Source of the DNA: Leucosporidium creatinivorum
Lineage: Eukaryota; Basidiomycota; Microbotryomycetes; Leucosporidiales; Leucosporidiaceae
Assembly: GCA_001600635.1 (NCBI GenBank)
Contig: BCKL01000007.1
Span: 954,303 to 1,018,302, forward strand
Length of the DNA stretch: 64,000 nucleotides
Direction: 5' to 3'
Part shown: positions 12,033 through 23,166 of the stretch, one piece after another
Layout of the letters: every line of letters starts with the position of its first letter
Numbering within the stretch: position 1 is the stretch's first letter
The notes under the pieces: model-generated
Seen by the model: only the letters and a program-made list of their open reading frames with translations
Database searches by the model: none
Told to the model about the DNA's origin: nothing
Program-made: the position numbers and the translations under genes

Positions 12033-13714
12033 ATGTCGGCAGCAGCTCTGCGAGACAGGATTTTGGCGATAGAACGTACAGCACGTCTCAAGACTGGCCC
12101 GTTGGTCCCCTTGCTCCCTCCCAAGCCCCGAAGTCGACCACTCCCTCAGCTCCCTCCCCGCACCTCTTCGGCACCTCCCTTCGGCTCGAAGCATCCCCAA
12201 TGGAAGCTCGACACCTTCGTTATCCCAGCAGCGTTTCCGCGCACTCCTCGCAACAGCACTCGAGCTCCATCAGCAACCAACAAGAAGCCGTCGGGCGAGC
12301 GCGGTGATGCATCCGCCGCCGTCGTCAAGATGTACGAAGATCAAGCTGCAGGGAGTCAACAGGAGGTGGAGATTAGCAGCAAGGTACAGCTGGACGAGCA
12401 GCAACAGCTCTACACCGTGGTGAACCGCTACCGACCGGAGAGCAGGAGAGCAGCGGAGGGGAGGGGGTTAACGCTGGTGTTCTCGCACGCCAACGGGTTC
12501 CACAAGGGTGAGCCGTCGCTCGCGACTCAGAGTAAATCAGTACTGACCTTCTGCCGCTGCAGAGACCTGGGAACCGACCATCTCGGAGTTGCTCGGCGAG
12601 CTGGAGCAGACGACGGAGCCTCGCGCCCTGCCTGTAGACGAGATCTGGTCGCTCGATGCTTATAACCAAGGAGACTCGGGTGTGGTGAATGATGCAGTGC
12701 TCGGGAACACGCGTAAGCTCTTCATTGGCGCCACTCGACGCTTCAGCTGACCCTCGGCGCTCGCTGCACAGACACCTGGGCGGACTGTGGAAGGGACATC
12801 CTCAACTTTGTCCTCTCCTACCTCCCAAAACCCTCTCACACCCTTTCCACCGAGCTATCTTACCTCTCGAGCGACCCATCGCTGCTCGCTCTCGACACCT
12901 TTCCACCCTCGCCCGGCTCCCCCTCGCCGAGCTCTCGTCTTCACCGCGACCGCTTGGTCGTTGGCATCGGTCACTCAGCAGGAGGCACAGCTCTATCCTT
13001 CGCGGCGACTGCGGTTCCCTCCCTCTTCTCCTCGGTCATCCTCTGTGACCCGGTTTTGCCGAAGGAGGACTGCGAGACGAGCTGGGCGTCGTTGTCGAGG
13101 GGCGCTATTGCACGGCGGGAGAGGTGGGCATCGAGGGAAGAGGCCAAAAAGGCCTTCTTGAGCAAGTCCTTCTTCAAGCAGTGGGATGAGCGGGTGTTGG
13201 ATGCATATCTCGATACGGGGCTGAGGGAGGTGGAAGGAGGAGTAGCGCTCAAGACGAAGCCAGTGAATGAGGCTGTGAGTTGGGCCTCCATCAACAATAG
13301 CTGTACCTTTGCTGACCTCTACTCGCCCACAGTTGCCCTTCAGCGACCCCATGGCCGTCGACTCTCGGCGAGCATGCGCTCGGCTGGTCCAGCTCCCCTC
13401 CGAGCTGCCTGTTCACTTCATCCACTCGGAGGTCGGCAAGTCGATCATCAGCGAGGAGCATATTGCACATCTTGCCAGGCAGGTGCCCTATGCCACCGTC
13501 TCAAGGATTGCTGGAGCAGGTGAGCAGTCGTCGCTCCCTTCGCCGAAGTAGGCGCTCGCTGACTTCGCTTCTCCTTCGTCCTTCTCCAACGCCCCTGCTC
13601 CATCGCTCTTCGATTTCGGACTCCATATCTGCAGGTCATCTCATGGTGCAGGAGGACCCGGTGGGAACGGCGAAGGAGATAGCCAAGTCTTTAAGACGGG
13701 ACTATCCTGCTTAG
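12033..13714 (+). CDS. Alpha/beta-hydrolase fold protein
   Basis: Five exons (12033-12507, 12563-12712, 12772-13274, 13333-13519, 13635-13714) give 464 aa. The core starts with LVFSHANGFHKETWEP (oxyanion-hole HxxGF block). A nucleophile elbow GIGHSAGG lies near residue 272 and a C-terminal catalytic-histidine block GAGHLMVQEDP near residue 439, so the Ser-His-acid triad looks complete. The overall pattern resembles fungal hydrolases of the Lpx1/AKT2-like group. The substrate is unknown. The N-terminal ~100 residues are Pro/Arg/Ser-rich and may be a targeting or disordered segment. There is no C-terminal peroxisomal tripeptide (it ends DYPA). The start is the first in-frame ATG. Confidence 0.85.
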
Positions 13715-13887
13715 TCGAGTTGGATAGAGCCTGGAATCGCTGCAGAAATTGCGAGCTTCAATACGCTACCAGTGCCCCAGTCAAGAGCTACCGGCTGCTG
13801 CGAGAGCTTTCTCCTTCGGCCGAGGCGTCGCTGCGATTCGAAATCCCTATGTACCTTGTTCCAACATTTTGTGTACTTCCTAAACGT

Positions 13888-16411
13888 CTACAACTTAGCC
13901 TCCATTCCCTCGGCGTTTCTCCTCTCCCAAATGCCCGCCAACTCTTGCTTCAACTCGGTCTTCATCGTCTTGCCCGTCGCGTTCCTCGGCATCTCATCCT
14001 TGTAGACGATGAGCACAGGGACGCAGTGCTTGGGCAAAGAACGGGCGACGAAAGCTTGTAGCTCTGACTCGGTGACTCGGTTGCGGTGGGCGGGGTGGAG
14101 GACGACGACGGCGCTGTGGGAGGGGAGGAAGAGGGTCAGCTTGGCCAGGGGAGGCAGGCGGGAAAGTACGTACGCGACGAGCTCTGAGAGCTTGGGGTCT
14201 GGTACAGGGACGACAGCAGCATCTTTGACTCGGGGGTCAACGTAGAGGGCGTTCTCGATGAGACCCGAGGCAATGTTCTCTCCGCCGCGAATGATCTGAG
14301 GAAGGAGAAGGCGAGGTGAGCATCCACTAAGCCAGGAAGGAGGAGACGAGGACGTACGATGTCCTTGGCTCGATCCGAGATGTAAAGGAATCCCTCGTCG
14401 TCTACGTATCCGACGTCCCCGCTGCATCAGAAGCGAGTCAACTCCTGCTCGACAGTCGCCCTCGGCGCCGAACTCACGACTTGAACCAGCCATCGTCCGT
14501 GAACGACTCTTTCGTCGCCTTTTCGTTCCTCCAGTACCCAAGAGCAATGTTGGGCCCCTTGATACAGATCTCACCGGCCGTGCCGGTCGGTAGAACGGCT
14601 CCGGTTGACGAGTCAATGATTTGGATCTCGGTGACGGGCGTGGGGAGGCCGCAGGAGGTTGGTCCTGTTGGGGAGGAGGTCAGTGAGGGTCGATAAGGTA
14701 TGCGAGAAGCGACATACGAAGCGCGTAGTCCTCGCCGGTGAACGAGGTGGCGACGGCATTCGTTTCTGCGAGGGGAAGGAGGTCAATCGAGGCGCAAGGG
14801 ATTGTGAAGCAGGACGAGTATCTACCTGTGAGTCCGTAGCCTGCGACAAACAAGGGCAGATTGTCAGCTACGTCGTCCCCCTGATTGTGAGAAGTCGAGC
14901 TCACCTTGACCAGCAGGAATTCCCGGCAGCATCTTCCCAACGGTCTCGGGCAGCTTGATGGAAGCGGGTCCTCCGCCAAACGACAAGCTCTCAAGCTTGT
15001 GGTCTTCATCCTTGAGCTTATCCACCAGCTCGAGGACCATGTGAGGCACTCCACCGGCGAGGGTGAGCTTCTCCTCCACGACGAGCCGAGCGCCGGCGTC
15101 CGAGTCCCATTTGCGCATCATGACGATCTGTGGAGAGAGAGCGCAGGTCGGTCAGCACAAGACGTGAACGCAAAGAAGCTGCAGGGCCTTTCGGTCGACC
15201 TCCGAGCCGGAGCACGGAGGATTGATCAACGCCGAGGACGAGAAAACTCACCCTGCCGCCGGCGAAGGTGATGAGCTGCATGAGACTGTGGGATCCGATG
15301 ACGTGGAAGAGGGGAACGGACTGCGGAAGAGAAGCCAAATCAGCAAGCTCTCAAGGTCCCGAGCTTCGGACCCGGAGCTCGGCGAGGATGAACTCACGAG
15401 CAGCAGACCCTTCTGAGGCGCCTTGGGATCAGGCTTGGGCAGGTCGAGTCCTCTCCGTAGAGTTGCGCGAGCAGTAGCGCAGGCGCTGTTGAGCCGGTTG
15501 GTCATGAAGGCGCGTTGAGTCGAGTGGACGCCCTTGGGAAGGGAGGTGGTGCCCGAGGTGTGGTAGATGGTGGCGAGTTCCTGTAGTAGTGAGAGTCGAG
15601 GGTCAGCCTTTCTGTCGAGGGGCGAGAAGACGAGGGTATATCACTACTCACATCTGGCCCAATCTCGACCGAGGGAACCGAAGCCTCACAGCCCTTTAAC
15701 GCCTCCCTCAGATCCTCAAAGCCGGCAGGAAGCTTCTTGCTCGGCCTCGCAACAAAGTTGGTGAGGCATCCTCCCTTCTTGAGCTCTGCGACCGAGCCCT
15801 TGAGCACCTCCATCCGCTCCTCGTCGACAAAGAGGGCCTTGGCCTCGGAGGCGGTAATGCAGTGAAGGACGGATTCGAGGGGTGCCCAGGCGTTGACGGC
15901 GACGACGACGGCTCCAATGGAGTGGCAAGCCCAGAAGGCGAGAAGCCATTCGGGGATGTTGCGCATCAGAATGGCGACTCGGTCTCCCTTGCGAATGCCC
16001 CTTCGGTGAAGGAGGTTGGCGTAGATCTTGACTTGCTCGTGTGCTTGAGAGTAGGTGATGCGCTCCTTCTCGTAGATGATGTACTCGCGAGCGCCGTGAA
16101 CCTGCGTACAAGAGCGATGTGAGCCGAGCCGTCGATCTCAGCTCTTCCCCCGCACTGCGCCCAGCTCGAGAGCGACTTTTCTGCAGCTCAAACTCACCTT
16201 TGTGGATTCCCAAAAGTCCCGCAGCGAGTTGTGTAGTCCTTTGAACACCTTGACCTTGCGCCCGTGGATCTCTTTATCCTCTGTCTCCCACATCCTGCGC
16301 GCGACGAGGAGGGGATGAGCTCGACTTGCAGAAGGGTTGGGGTGCAGAGACTTACGCGCCGGGAGCAGTCATGATCTGATGGCATTCTTGTAGGGATCGT
16401 GTAGCAGGCAT
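13888..16411 (-). CDS. Acyl-CoA synthetase / AMP-dependent ligase with AKL C-terminus
   Basis: Twelve exons join in phase to 579 aa: 16411-16356, 16294-16198, 16101-15652, 15580-15398, 15320-15252, 15127-14905, 14840-14826, 14765-14718, 14664-14478, 14421-14358, 14295-14174, 14113-13888. Adenylate-forming motifs appear in order: the P-loop-like YHTSGTTSLPKG, the core GYGLTET, then SGDVGYVDDEG, RGGENI and a C-terminal NATGKTMK holding the catalytic lysine. The family activates a carboxylic acid to acyl-AMP and then acyl-CoA. The protein ends in AKL, a variant of the peroxisomal PTS1 signal, which suggests a peroxisomal medium- or long-chain or aryl acyl-CoA ligase. Exon 7 is a 15-nt micro-exon encoding most of the GYGLTE motif. 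The gene is divergent from the enoyl-CoA hydratase gene, 162 bp away. Confidence 0.92.
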
Positions 16412-16573
16412 CTTGAGCTGTTGGTGTGGTAGAAGCGAAACCCTTCCGAAGGGGTCGAAACGGCGAGAAGTGAACCGGCAGCCGAGCTCGGACGTTCAAA
16501 ACGGCGGAGTTGGGAGCTGAGTACATGCACCGAGGTTTGCCTTCTACGCTTCGCTCTTAAATCGCTACTAAAG
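16412..16573. promoter_or_regulatory. Bidirectional promoter of acyl-CoA ligase and enoyl-CoA hydratase
   Basis: Only 162 bp separate the two divergent start codons, so both genes must share this control region. Both products act on acyl-CoA, which makes co-regulation plausible. No specific factor site was recognised. Confidence 0.6.
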
Positions 16574-16928
16574 ATGCTTCTGCACCTCATTCGACCTACT
16601 ATTCGCCAGCAGACGGCCACCCTACACCTGCGCTGCCTTTCGACTGCCCCCTCTCCTCCCCACGCCTTCCTCTCGCGCTCCAAAGATCCCAAACAGAGCG
16701 GCATCAGCTTCCTCACCCTCGACAGACCAGCAGCAAAAAATTCACTCTCAGTACAGCTCCTGCAAGACTTTAGGGCTGCGCTGGATGAAGTCCGCTTCGA
16801 TGGGTGAGCTGAAAAGGATGAGCGACGAGGCAACCCCCACACGCTCGCCCCAATGGATCTGTAGCTGACCAGCATCTACCATGCAGCACCACTCGTGCGC
16901 TCATCATCAAATCGTCCACTCCCACTGT

Positions 16929-16959
<31 letters not shown>

Positions 16960-17899
16960 CGAGGCATGTCCCAGCCTCAAGTCGCTCAATTCCTCTACAA
17001 CCTCCGCCAGATGCTGGGCGAGCTCGACTCTTTGCCAGTACCTACTATCGCCGCTCTTGATGGTGCTGCTCTCGGTGGTGGACTTGAGCTGGCGTTGGCG
17101 TGCGATTTGAGGGTCGCCAGTGAGTTCAGCTCCGTTCGTGCCGACGGGACCTTGCTGACGCTGCTCTGTTGCACAGGCCTGAGCGCCAACAAGCTAGGAC
17201 TACCAGAGACTCGTTTGGCCATCATTCCTGGGTATGCTACAGCTCCCCGGCTTCCCTCCAAGCTCGAGAACTCCGAGCTGACGGAGCTCTCTCACTTAGC
17301 GCCGGAGGGACTCAACGCCTCTCCAGGCTGATAGGCGTATCTCGGGCCAAGGACCTCATCTTTACTTCTAAGGTGCTGAGCGCTAAGCAGGCTCACGAGC
17401 TCGGTAGGTCTACTCTATAAGGTGCAGCCCTCGGCGATAGCTGACCTCGTTCTCGACCCTCCCTCTCCCAACAGGCATCGTCAACTACTTGGCTGACGAG
17501 GGACAGTCGGCGACCGACAGGGCAGTGATACTTGCCCAAGAGGTTTTGAAGGCTGGTGAGTGCTCTTTCGCGGCTAATGAGAAGCTGCAAGCTCACCTCG
17601 GCGTTCGCAGGCCCGCTCGCTCTTCGCGCTGCCAAGCTGGCCATCGATACCGGCTCGCAATTGGATCTGTGAGGAGTGCCACCTCTCTTTCAGTGATTTT
17701 CAACTGACACCGTTGTCTCTACAGCGAATCTGGACTTGATTTCGAGGCGACTTGCTATCAGACGATTCTCAAGTCGACCGACCGCTTGGAGGGACTCAAG
17801 GCGTGAGTTGTTTTCGCTCCTCTGAACGAGCCTGAGCTGAACTCGTACATCTCCTCCAGCTTTGCCGAGAAGCGACCACCTGTGTACAAGGGCGAGTAG
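16574..17899 (+). CDS. Mitochondrial enoyl-CoA hydratase, methylglutaconyl-CoA hydratase (AUH)-like
   Basis: Eight exons (16574-16803, 16887-17119, 17177-17231, 17300-17403, 17475-17555, 17611-17668, 17725-17802, 17860-17899) give 292 aa. An Arg/Thr/Leu-rich, acid-poor N-terminus ([13 protein letters not shown]) looks like a mitochondrial presequence. The crotonase core has the oxyanion-hole segments [13 protein letters not shown] and [17 protein letters not shown], then [19 protein letters not shown] with the catalytic glutamate region. Length and motifs fit AUH-type hydratases of leucine degradation or a general short-chain enoyl-CoA hydratase. The last exons are partly duplicated downstream at 18501-18860. 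Confidence 0.9.
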
Positions 17900-18400
17900 G
17901 CGGTTCGGCTCGGTGACGAGTTGCGAAAGGGACGTCGTCTGTTACAATGCAGCATGCTCAATGCCATAGCTCTGCGAGTCTGATAGTAAAATGGGATGCT
18001 GATCCGCCTGCTTTCGAAGCTGTTGTCGAGTGCAGAACCCAACCCCCTCGAAACTGGAGAGGACCGCGCTCGAGGGCTCGGCTTGCTGCTCTGCTTCTCC
18101 CCCTCACCTCGTCTCGTCTCGTCACTCGCCTCCGACTTTCGTGCAGCTCTCACCAGGTCGCTGTACCAAAGCCTATACCTCTACAGCACCAGCAACACCC
18201 TTTCCAGCTCTCTCGACCCCGAACCGCCCGTCCTCGAGCCTCAGCTCTCTCCTCCAGCCGTTCGACTTCCTGCAGTCCAGCAGCTGTAGCAGGTTCGCTA
18301 GTCCAGTACAGAACAGCAGATTTCGACATAATCACGCCGTCAAGATGGTCGGAAAGGAAGAGATGCGCGGGCTGACGCAGTACATTGCCGACCTGCGAGC
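17860..18400 (+). repeat. Tandem duplication, copy 1 (end of hydratase gene + promoter and start of AP-2 alpha)
   Basis: This segment matches 18821-19361 at a constant offset of 961 bp. It holds the real last exon of the hydratase, about 445 bp of non-coding DNA, and the first 56 nt of an AP-2 alpha reading frame. Between the copies I count five differences in the 40-nt exon but only three in the roughly 500 bp after it. Homology continues upstream in weaker form as the decayed hydratase exons of copy 2. Confidence 0.92.
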
Positions 18401-18464
18401 GCCGGGTCTGCCGAGCCTGCGAGTTCGAGTGTCTAATGAGAGGCAGGTATCGAGCGATGGCTGA
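18345..18464 (+). pseudogene. Truncated duplicate start of the AP-2 alpha gene
   Basis: An ATG in the same context as the real gene opens a frame that is identical to AP-2 alpha for 18 codons (MVGKEEMRGLTQYIADLR). It then crosses the duplication junction after 18400 and stops at 18464, giving a 39-aa product with no further adaptin sequence. The duplicated promoter upstream is nearly identical to the functional one, so this fragment may be transcribed, possibly into a longer RNA running into the real gene. Confidence 0.8.
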
Positions 18465-18500
18465 AGCAAGCTCAGTTGTCGATATTCATTGATTGTGAAA

Positions 18501-18860
18501 GCATTCTCAACTACTTGCTGAGCAAGGACACCTTCTCCGCTCATCTCGGCGTCACGGTTCGGTGATGGCAGGACCGCTCGCTCTTCGCGCCAAGCTGGCC
18601 ATCAATACCGACTCGCAGTGGGAGCTGTGAGGGGATGACAGTACTCTCACCGCCATCTGTAGCTGACCCTGCTGGCCCTACAGTCGATCTGGACTCGACT
18701 TCAAGACGATTTGCTTCCAGACGATGCTCGGGTCGACCGACCGTCTCGAGGGTTTGGAGGCGTGAGGAGGCGTGTTCGCTTCACGGATAGGGACTAGTTG
18801 GTATCATACGCTTCCCCGAGCTTCACCGAAAAGCGACCGCCCGTGTACAAGGGCGAGTAG
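18501..18860 (+). pseudogene. Decayed copy of the enoyl-CoA hydratase 3' exons
   Basis: The stretch is recognisably related to exons 5-8 of the hydratase gene: CTCAACTACTTGCTG near 18507, CCGCTCGCTCTTCGCG near 18573, GATCTGGACTCGACTTC near 18688, and the last exon ending in TACAAGGGCGAGTAG at 18860. Most of the exon 5 equivalent is gone, small indels are present, and there are many substitutions. It has no start or 5' exons, so it is a non-functional duplicate fragment left between the two copies of the AP-2 alpha promoter. Confidence 0.82.
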
Positions 18861-19361
18861 GCGGTTCGGCTCGGTGACGAGTTGCGAAAGGGACGTCGTC
18901 TGTAACAATGCAGCATGCTCGACGCCATAGCTCTGCGAGTCTGATAGTAAAATGGGATGCTGATCCGCCTGCTTTCGAAGCTGTTGTCGAGTGCAGAACC
19001 CAACCCCCTCGAAACTGGAGAGGACCGCGCTCGAGGGCTCGGCTTGCTGCTCTGCTTCTCCCCCTCACCTCGTCTCGTCTCGTCACTCGCCTCCGACTTT
19101 CGTGCAGCTCTCACCAGGTCGCTGTACCAAAGCCTATACCTCTACAGCACCAGCAACACCCTTTCCAGCTCTCTCGACCCCGAACCGCCCGTCCTCGAGC
19201 CTCAGCTCTCTCCTCCAGCCGTTCGACTTCCTGCAGTCCAGCAGCTGTAGCAGGTTCGCTAGTCCAGTACAGAACAGCAGATTTCGACATAATCACGCCG
19301 TCAAGATGGTCGGAAAGGAAGAGATGCGCGGGCTGACGCAGTACATTGCCGACCTGCGAGC
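18821..19361 (+). repeat. Tandem duplication, copy 2 (functional AP-2 alpha promoter and start)
   Basis: This copy leads into the intact AP-2 alpha gene. It keeps the hydratase stop exon only as a decayed fragment. Identity with copy 1 breaks off at 19361/18400, inside codon 19 of the adaptin frame. Confidence 0.92.
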
Positions 19362-22300
19362 TTGTCGCGTTCGGGAGCTCGAAGAAAAGAGAATCAACAA
19401 GGAGATGGCACACATTCGCCAGAAGTTCAAAGGTGAGCTATAGAGCTGGCCCCGGCACCGCCGAGGCTTGTAGCGAGGTAGCGAGAGAGCTGACACGCGT
19501 TGTGCTGTCATCACCAGAGGGGAACCTTGATGGACGGCAGAAGAAGAAGTGAGTGGCCTACAGCGCTACAGCAGAGGATTCTGGTGCTAACCTGTGACTT
19601 TCCGCTACCCAGGTACATCAGCAAGATCATCTTCACTTCGATTCTCGGCTACAACGTCGACGTCGGGCATATGGAGGCCGTCAACCTCATCTCTAGTCCC
19701 AAGTACTCGGAGAAGCAGATTGTGAGTTTTCTACAGAGCGCTGTACACCTCGCCGCCGCTCCCCCCAGCTTCGCTGATCCTCCCTTCGTTGAACAGGGCT
19801 ACCTCGCGCTCACGCTCCTCATGCACGAGAACTCGGACCTCGTGCGGTTGGTCGTCAATTCGATTCGCAAGGACTTGGACGAGATGAGCGAGATGAACAA
19901 CTGTCTCGCGCTGCACGCTATCGCCAACATTGGAGGAGCCGAGATGGCAGAGGCGCTCGCAGGGGACGTCCATCGCTTGCTGATTAGCCCGTGAGTCGAG
20001 TGTTGTACGCTACAGTAGAACCAAGCGCTGACCGTATCTCTTCGTAGCACATCTCGATCTTTCGTCAAAAAGAAGGCCGCCCTCACGCTCCTCAGGCTCT
20101 ACCGCAAGCACCCCGAGGTCATCCCCGCCGCCGAGTGGGCTCTTCGCATCGTTTCCATCATGGACGATCAGAACTTGGTAGGTCGGATCGCCTACTTTGT
20201 CCGGCTTCAGCTGACCAGGCTACTCGGCCACAGGGAGTCGCTCTCGCCGTCACGAGTCTCGTCATGACCCTCGCCCAGGACAACCTCGAGGCTTACGCTG
20301 TGTGCTACCAGAAGGCCGTCAACCGTTTGAGCAAGGTGAATGATGAAGTCGAGTATGGCGGGGAACATTGCTGACCTTCGGCCTCGTGCAGATCGTCATC
20401 GACGAGGATTACCCGAGCGACTACGTCTACTACAAGGTCCCGATTCCCTGGCTTCAAGTCAAGCTACTTCGTCTGCTGCAGTACTACCCACCATCAGGTG
20501 AGTATCCGCTACTGAAGGCTTTGCGAGCTGGGCTGACCCTCCCCCCTTCTCGCGCAGAGGACGGCACCCTTCGCATCCTCCTCCACAACGTCCTCGAGCG
20601 CATCCTCAAGAACTCACAAGAGACCCCACGGAACGCTCAGCACAATAACGCTCAGAACGCCGTCCTCTTCGAAGCCATCAACCTCGCCATCCACCTCGAC
20701 ACCGAGTCGACCGTCGTCCACGCGGCAGCGCACCTCCTCGGCCGCTTCATCAGTGCCAAAGAGACCAACGTCCGCTACCTCGGCCTTGACACGATGGCTC
20801 ATCTTGCCGCGAGGAGTGAGAGTCTCGATGCCATCAAGGTCCACCAGCCCATCATCATCCAGTCGCTTCGGGACAAGGACATTTCGGTTCGGCGACGAGG
20901 GCTCGACCTCCTGTACTCGATGTGCGACACCACCAACTCGAAGACGATCGTTGCCGAGCTGTTGAAATACCTCCAGGTCGCCGACTACACGCTCAGGGAA
21001 GAGATGGTCCTCAAAATCGCTATCTTGACCGAGAAGTTCGCCGTCGAATACGAATGGTATGTCGACACGATCCTGCGGTTGATGAGCACCGCCGGCGACC
21101 ATGTAGGAGAGGAGGTGTGGTATCGCATCGTTCAGATCGTCACCAACACTGAGGAGCTGCAGGAGGTGAGCATGGTTTCGTTGCTCGGCGCTGGTAGCGA
21201 GAGCTGACGCCGCCACTGCCTCGACAGTACGCCGCTCGCAAGGTCTTTGAGTTCCTCGGCAACCCTTCATGTCACGAGAACGTCGTCAAGGTCGGCGCCT
21301 ACATCCTCGGCGAGTACGGCCACCTCATCGCCGACGAACCAGTGCGTTCGGTTCCCTTGATCTCCTCCTCGCTCTCGCTGACCGCCCACTTTACACAGGG
21401 ACGGAGCCCCATCGAGCAGTTCCACATCCTTCACTCCCGCTTCAACCTCTGCACCACCCCGACCAAGGCTCTTCTCCTCACCACCTACTTCAAATGGCTC
21501 AACCTCTTTCCCGAGATTCAGGAGCAGCTCGTCGCCGTCTTCCGCAAATGCTCGCACGTCCTCGATGCCGAGCTACAACAACGCGCGTGCGAGTACCTCG
21601 CCGTATCGCAGAGGCCAGACGAGGATCTGCTGCAGGTCGTTGTCGACGAGATGCCGCCGTACCCTGAGCGTGAGAGTGCGGTAAGTCTGCGCTTCCTGTT
21701 CTCGACGGAGGCGCTTGCTGACTCGCTTGCGACCTATAGCTCCTCAGCCGACTGCTGAAGAAGACGGGCGATACGGGCGACAAGCGAACATGGTACATCG
21801 GCGGCAAGGAGGTCAACCAGGGCCAGGATGCCGAGCGCTACAAGGGCTTTGGACGTCGGAAAGCCAAGGAGGTCGATCCCGACTCGCTAGTCGACGTCGA
21901 GCCTCAGCAGGCAGCAGCCGTTGCCCCCGCATCAGCGGCCGGCGACCTCATGACCTCGCTCGCCGGCCTCGACCTCTCTACGCCCTCGAACGGCCTCACT
22001 CCCAATCCTATCGTCGAGTCGCCTGTCTCCACTCTCACGCCATCTCTCCCTACCGCCGCCGCTGCCCCTGCCGCCGCACTCGCTTCCGCTAAGGCCGTCG
22101 CCAACACTTCCACTCCGAGCGCTCGCAAGGCATCGACGCCCCTCACCCACGGCGCCGACAAGTGGCTCTCGCGCCTCGTCTACAACAATGAGGGCGTGCT
22201 CTACGAGGACGGTCAGCTTCAAGTCGGCATCAAGTCCGAGTTCCACGGCCACCTCGGTCGAATCGCCCTCTTCTTCGGCAACAAGATCTCGGTCGCCCTT

Positions 22301-22944
22301 GAGTCCTTCACAGCAACCATCGACGTCGACGACCCCGACGCCCTCAGCGTCACCCTCCCCAAGATCCCTACGTCGCACATCAGCGCCATGTCGCAGATCC
22401 AGCAGCTCGTCCACGTCGAGTGCAAGGGCGTCTTCTCCTCGCCTCCCATTCTCAACATCTCCTACCTCGCCGGCTCCCTCCAGACCATCTCCCTCCGCCT
22501 CCCCATCTTCCTCGCCAAGTTCATCGAACCCGTGCAGCTCGGCGCCAACGATTTCTTCGAGCGATGGAAGCAGATTGGAGGACCGCCGAGGGAGCAGCAA
22601 AAGATCTTCCCCATCCGCCTCGGTAGCGATGGCAAGGTCGAGTCGGAGAAGCATAGGAAGGTGGTGGGAGGGACCAAGTTTGGCGTGCTCGACGGCATCG
22701 ACCCGAATCCCATCAACATCGTCGCCGCTGGAGTCCTGCACATGTCGACGGGCGGCAAGGTCGGCTGTCTGCTGAGGTTGGAACCAAATACCGAGGCCAA
22801 GGTACGCTTCCTCAGTCTCCTCTCGTCGAGCGCTTTGCTGACCCTTGCCTCCTACAGCTGTGTCGCCTAACGATTCGGTCCACCAATGACCGAGTCTCGG
22901 AGCAGCTGCTGTCGATCTTGGTAGGGTCGCTAGTCGCAAAGTAG
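19306..22944 (+). CDS. AP-2 complex subunit alpha (alpha-adaptin)
   Basis: Twelve exons (19306-19432, 19518-19548, 19613-19721, 19797-19990, 20048-20177, 20234-20335, 20392-20497, 20558-21165, 21228-21341, 21399-21680, 21740-22801, 22858-22944) give 983 aa. The N-terminal trunk is a classic adaptin solenoid, with RGLTQYIADLRACR near the start and NNCLALHAIANIGG in the next part. A Pro/Ala/Ser hinge follows near residues 670-740. The C-terminal appendage has a beta-sandwich ear and a platform domain (KFIEPVQLGANDFFERWKQI). Alpha-adaptin links clathrin, cargo and PI(4,5)P2 at endocytic sites on the plasma membrane. The ATG sits just after the duplicated promoter; 5' leader and promoter exist twice. 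Confidence 0.95.
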
Positions 22945-23166
22945 GATGGTAGTAGACTTGGACGACGCTGTAGCATGTTGTAAACGCTGCTTATATCCTC
23001 GCAGACCTCTTGGCTCGCCGGCAGGAGGGCAGCGAGTAAACGCATCGCGTTGGAGGCGGTACAAAACTACACAGCTGGAAAGCTGAATCAAGCGAGAAGC
23101 AAGCATCGTCTGCGCCACTCTCGACCTCTTCTCGCACCAACAAGCTCAACTCGGCGCCTCGGCGAT

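Noticed and set aside
17860-19361. Terminal repeats of an LTR retrotransposon
   Set aside because: The two similar segments are a direct tandem of host gene ends and a promoter. There are no TG...CA ends, primer-binding site or polymerase-like sequence between them.
21932-22939. Minus-strand 335-codon open frame opposite AP-2 alpha
   Set aside because: It arises from GC-rich third positions of the alpha-adaptin exon; no family features, and the plus strand is unambiguous.
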